Assembly: GCA_965372355.1 (NCBI GenBank)
Contig: CBDVBZ010000086.1
Span: 1 to 15,482, forward strand
Direction of reading: 5' to 3'
DNA: 15,482 bases
Source of the DNA: CBDVBZ01 sp965372355
GTDB taxonomy: Bacteria > Krumholzibacteriota > Krumholzibacteriia > WVZY01
In this document: positions 12,442 through 15,482 of the stretch, piece after piece
Layout of the letters: every line of letters begins with the position of its first letter
How positions within the stretch are numbered: the stretch's first letter is position 1
Made by a program: the position numbers and the translations under genes
The notes under the pieces: generated by a model
Databases searched by the model: none
What the model was told of the DNA's origin: nothing
What the model saw: only the letters and a program-made list of their open reading frames with translations

Positions 12442-12723
12442 TTGAAAGCGCACTACGGATACAAGGACGGGGCCGGGGATTTCTTTATCATTATAGACAC
12501 GGACAAGTGTATCGACTGCGATCATCACGGGTGTGTAGCCGCCTGTCCGGAGGGTGTCCTCGAGATCATCGAGGACGACTACGACGATGAGGTTGCGGCG
12601 GTGGCCGAGGACCACCGCAAGAAAATCAAATACTCCTGCGCACCGTGCAAGCCCGACACCAATCGTCCGGCCCTCCCGTGTCTCACCGCATGCACGCCGG
12701 GAGCGATCTCGCACTCATGGTAA
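12442..12723 (+). CDS. bzdM: 2[4Fe-4S] ferredoxin of the benzoyl-CoA reductase, BzdM-like
   Basis: This 93-residue soluble protein is the likely direct electron donor of the reductase. One cluster is bound by C23-x2-C26-x4-C31-x3-C35-P and the second by C66-x2-C69-x10-C80-x3-C84-P. A 30-residue acidic segment separates the two. The ten-residue gap in the second motif is wider than in common bacterial ferredoxins. The start is a TTG at 12442, chosen because GGAGG (12430-12434) lies 7 nt upstream and no ATG fits. The gene overlaps the next one by 7 bp (ATGGTAA), so their translation is coupled. Position after N-O-P-Q is that of bzdM in Azoarcus. The symbol rests on gene order and type rather than on sequence comparison. 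Confidence 0.82.
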   Translation: MKAHYGYKDGAGDFFIIIDTDKCIDCDHHGCVAACPEGVLEIIEDDYDDEVAAVAEDHRKKIKYSCAPCKPDTNRPALPCLTACTPGAISHSW

Positions 12724-15254
12724 AGCTGACCATCAACGAGGTGGAGATCGAGGCTGCGGAGGGCAACACGATTCTCGCTGCGGCCGACGCCGCCGGGATC
12801 TATATCCCACGACTGTGCGCCCATCCCGATCTGCCCCCCCTGAACCCCAAGGAACTCAAACCGTCGGAGCGAATCTACCAGGGATCGGTGGCAGTGGATC
12901 ATGCGCCTCCGACGAATGGCGGCTATAAGGGTTGTGGGCTGTGTGGTGTTGCCGTCGACGGCGAGAGTGACCCGGTGCGTAGCTGCTCGACGCCGGTCCG
13001 GGATGGCATGGTGATCACCACATCCACAGAACAAATCGACGCCAAACGCCGCGACAGACTCAAAGCGATCTTTACGACCCACCCGCATGCCTGCGTCCAG
13101 TGCGCACAAAACGCCGGGTGCGCCCTCGAACCGTGTTCGACCAACGTGGCGAAGGAAGAACGGTGCTGTCCGATCTTTCACGACTGCGAGCTCCGCAAGG
13201 TCGCCGACTTCATCGGTATCCCACCCGAGACACCGCGCTACCACCCGGCCGATCTTCCCATCGTAGACGATGAACCCCTCTTTATCCGTGACCACAACCT
13301 CTGCATCAGCTGCCTGCGCTGTGTGCGCATGTGCCGTGATGTAAGAAAGGTCGACGCGCTGGGATTCGTGCTGGACGAGAATGCGAGACCCATCGTGGGC
13401 ACACACGCACCTACACTAATGCAGTCGGGATGCTGGTTTTGTCTGAGCTGCGTGGAAGTGTGCCCGACGGGCGCCTTGCGGCTCAAGTTCGAGGACGCGA
13501 GAGTCGAGGGCCACCGCGTCACCCGCTGTGTCGCCGCGTGTCCCGCGGGGATCGATATTCCCCGCTACATCCGCGAGATCAGAGAGGGTGAGTTTGCCCG
13601 TGCCGAAGCGGTCATTCGCGAGGCGGTCCCCTTTCCGCGTGTCCTTGGGCAGGCCTGCTTTCACCCGTGCGAGACCGAGTGTCTCCGCGGAGAGGTGTCC
13701 GAACCCGTTGCGATCTGCGCTTTGAAGCGTGCCGTTGTCGAGCACGGGGGCGAGCCAGTGTGGCGGTCGTATCTGAATCCCCGTCCCGCCACGGGCAAGA
13801 CCGCCGCGATTGTGGGGGCGGGACCGGCGGGACTCACCGCCGCCTGGTTTCTCAAGCTCAAGGGACACGATGTCGTCGTCTATGATTCAGCACCGCAAGC
13901 GGGTGGGTGGCTTCGTGACGGGATCCCGCCCTATCGCCTCTCATCGGATGCCGTCGATGATGATCTCGCCGACATCCTATCGTTGGGGATCGAGGTACGA
14001 ACCGGTACCGAGGTTGGCAAAGACACGTCCTTCGAAGAGATCCGCTCTGCGCATGACGCCGTACTCATCGCCACCGGTGCGCGGCGCAGCAAACCACTCC
14101 CCTGCGAGGGCGCCGATCTCGACGGTGTGCAAAGTGGGCTCGATGTGCTCAAGGGTTTGAGCGCGTCTTTGGACGAGTCACCGTTTGCCGGTGAACGCGT
14201 CGTCGTCATCGGCGGCGGCAACGTGGCCATGGATGTCGCCCGGACGGCGCGCCGCCTGGGACCCGATGAGGTCCACATCTATTGTCTCGAAGCGCGCGAC
14301 GACATGCCGGCGCACAACTGGGAGATCGAGGAGGCTGAGCGCGAGGGTATCGTGATGCACCCCGGTTGGGGGCCAATACTCATTGCGGGTGAGGGGAAGG
14401 TCGAACGCGTGGACTTCAAGAAGTGTGTCTCGGTCTTTGATGAAGGTGGCGCGTTCGCCCCCACATTCGACGAGGGTACGACGACGTCTCAGGCGGCGGG
14501 TCGTGTGCTCGTTGCCATCGGGCAGGAACCGGTACTCGACTTTCTCGGCTCGACGGAAGGTGTCGAACTGACCGCGGCGGGCGCTCTCGAAGCCGACGCC
14601 GGTGTGATGGCGACGACGCTCGACGGTGTCTTTGCCAGCGGTGAGGCCGTTATGGGCCCGGCATCGCTGGTGGACTCGATCGCGCAGGGCCGGCGTGCCG
14701 CATCGGGGATCGACCGTTTCCTCGGTGGCGACGGCGACATTTACTTCCCGCTTGTGGATGACACGGAGCCCGACGGCGATCTCGGTCAGCGCGAAGGCTT
14801 TGGAGGGTTATCGAGAACGGAGATCCCGCACCAGCCACCGGCCGAAGCGGCCGGCAACTTCAGGCTCGTCGAGATGGGGTACAGCGCCGATGACGCCATG
14901 GTGGAGGCGGCGCGTTGTTCTCGCTGCAATCTACGGCTACTCATTCACCCCCAACCCCTGCCTCCCGAGCCGTGGCTCGAGTTCACGATGGACGCGATCG
15001 GCGAGGTGCCGGCATCCGAGGGCGTCTACCAGCTTCTCGATGGGGAGAAGACCGTCTACGCCATCAAGGGTGTCGATAATCTAAAGGAAGCATTGACCGG
15101 ACTGGTCGAGACATCGACAAAGGCGAAGTTCTTTCTCTTTGACGAAGATCCGATGTTCTCGAAACGGGAGAGCGAGCTCATCCAGGAGTATCTGAGCAAA
15201 CACGGCTGCATGCCCCCCGGCGAGGGCGACGACGATTTGGACGACCTGTTCTAG
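12717..15254 (+). CDS. bzdV: Iron-sulfur flavoprotein, BzdV-like ferredoxin:NAD(P) oxidoreductase
   Basis: This 845-residue electron-transfer protein probably links a pyridine nucleotide pool to the ferredoxin. Domains in order: a NuoG-like [2Fe-2S] domain (residues 1-100, with Cys near 34, 73, 76 and 89); a His-ligated [4Fe-4S] segment with HPHACVQCAQNAGC near 122-135; two [4Fe-4S] motifs, CISCLRCVRMC (about 196-206) and CWFCLSCVEVCP (about 240-251); and a GltD-like cysteine helical domain starting at CVAACPAG near 271. An FAD-binding Rossmann fold with GAGPAG near 366-371 and an NAD(P)-binding fold with GGGNVAMD near 498 follow. After a late CSRC pair near 733-736 comes a tail of about 80 residues (GVYQLLDGEK to LDDLF) that resembles a degenerate GIY-YIG fold. 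The ATG at 12717 overlaps bzdM. The direction of electron flow, and whether bifurcation is involved, cannot be read here. Confidence 0.85.
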   Translation: MVKLTINEVEIEAAEGNTILAAADAAGIYIPRLCAHPDLPPLNPKELKPSERIYQGSVAVDHAPPTNGGYKGCGLCGVAVDGESDPVRSCSTPVRDGMVITTSTEQIDAKRRDRLKAIFTTHPHACVQCAQNAGCALEPCSTNVAKEERCCPIFHDCELRKVADFIGIPPETPRYHPADLPIVDDEPLFIRDHNLCISCLRCVRMCRDVRKVDALGFVLDENARPIVGTHAPTLMQSGCWFCLSCVEVCPTGALRLKFEDARVEGHRVTRCVAACPAGIDIPRYIREIREGEFARAEAVIREAVPFPRVLGQACFHPCETECLRGEVSEPVAICALKRAVVEHGGEPVWRSYLNPRPATGKTAAIVGAGPAGLTAAWFLKLKGHDVVVYDSAPQAGGWLRDGIPPYRLSSDAVDDDLADILSLGIEVRTGTEVGKDTSFEEIRSAHDAVLIATGARRSKPLPCEGADLDGVQSGLDVLKGLSASLDESPFAGERVVVIGGGNVAMDVARTARRLGPDEVHIYCLEARDDMPAHNWEIEEAEREGIVMHPGWGPILIAGEGKVERVDFKKCVSVFDEGGAFAPTFDEGTTTSQAAGRVLVAIGQEPVLDFLGSTEGVELTAAGALEADAGVMATTLDGVFASGEAVMGPASLVDSIAQGRRAASGIDRFLGGDGDIYFPLVDDTEPDGDLGQREGFGGLSRTEIPHQPPAEAAGNFRLVEMGYSADDAMVEAARCSRCNLRLLIHPQPLPPEPWLEFTMDAIGEVPASEGVYQLLDGEKTVYAIKGVDNLKEALTGLVETSTKAKFFLFDEDPMFSKRESELIQEYLSKHGCMPPGEGDDDLDDLF

Positions 15255-15428
15255 CTCCCAGCAGCGCCGGGCGCCTCGACCGGTGGGACGGCGATACCTG
15301 GGTCTACCGCTTGACTCGTCCGCTCGCCTCCAAAGAAACGTCCCTCGTGCTCTCCGGTTTGGAACACCCCGCGACAAGCAGGGACAGCACTGCACAGCAA
15401 AATATGATATATTTGATTGGTTTCATTT
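15255..15428. other. Spacer between convergent genes, AT-rich inverted repeat
   Basis: I see no gene in this stretch. An AT-rich inverted repeat, AAATAT (15400-15405) and ATATTT (15409-15414) around GAT, lies in the A+T-rich part next to a T-rich run. It might help end transcription but is not a convincing terminator. Confidence 0.3.
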
Positions 15429-15482
15429 TTATTCCACAAGTTCCGGGTCACCGAGTATCCACTTCTTCTCCCACAGTTCCGG
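15429..15482 (-). CDS. C-terminal end of a minus-strand gene, cut by the window edge
   Basis: Read from the right edge, the minus strand gives 17 in-frame codons, ELWEKKWILGDPELVE being the last 16, then TAA at 15431-15429. The Trp/Lys/Glu-rich composition and the sharp change to A+T-rich DNA right after the stop look like a real protein end. Too little is present to name it. It converges on bzdV. Confidence 0.4.
   Translation of the reverse strand, partial: PELWEKKWILGDPELVE

Noticed and set aside
11260..12714. 484-codon minus-strand ORF across bzdQ and bzdM
   Set aside because: It mirrors strongly identified genes on the plus strand; long antisense frames are common in G+C-rich DNA, and the product is Arg/His-rich without motifs.

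Overview
The window (about 60% G+C by eye) looks like chromosomal DNA from a Gram-negative bacterium able to live without oxygen. Two predicted lipoproteins and a Tat-type molybdo-enzyme point to a cell envelope with a periplasm. A complete ATP-dependent (class I) benzoyl-CoA reductase cluster points to anaerobic degradation of aromatic compounds. A peroxiredoxin with an in-frame TGA at its catalytic cysteine position points to selenocysteine decoding. That mix fits a Desulfobacterota/deltaproteobacterium-like organism better than the betaproteobacteria in which this type of reductase was first described, but the placement is inference.

Left part (1-5300): the 3' end of a PadR-type regulator is followed closely by a small lipoprotein. 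Next come an integral membrane protein, a decayed GMC-oxidoreductase remnant that still has a good sigma70-like promoter, and a DUF4136-type lipoprotein. A two-subunit molybdenum hydroxylase (IorA/IorB type) then ends at a strong hairpin at 5345-5368. Middle part (5300-7740): a small secreted basic protein on the minus strand has an operator-like palindrome over its promoter. It is followed by the predicted selenoprotein peroxiredoxin (TGA codon 47, candidate bSECIS hairpin just downstream) and an EamA-family transporter.

Right part (7730-15254): one long plus-strand operon in the order bzdN-bzdO-bzdP-bzdQ-bzdM-bzdV. It encodes the two catalytic and two ATPase subunits of an Azoarcus-type benzoyl-CoA reductase, a ferredoxin that would feed it electrons, and an 845-residue iron-sulfur flavoprotein that probably reduces that ferredoxin. 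The control region is unusually rich. It holds an FNR/CRP-type box (TTGAC-N4-GTCAA), a promoter with a good -10 and a weak -35, and a leader of about 180 nt. The leader can fold into a closed multi-stem element followed by a terminator hairpin with eight T, only 31 nt before the first start codon. A competing pairing could disrupt that terminator. I regard this attenuator- or riboswitch-like leader, and the selenocysteine peroxiredoxin, as the two most interesting signals.

Within the operon there are two more structured intergenic regions: large hairpins plus a 28-codon ORF between bzdO and bzdP, and imperfect repeats about 40 bp apart between bzdQ and bzdM. The window closes with a short convergent C-terminal coding fragment on the minus strand. 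No tRNA, rRNA, insertion sequence or CRISPR array was seen. Assignments rest on reading motifs by eye; no database search was run.
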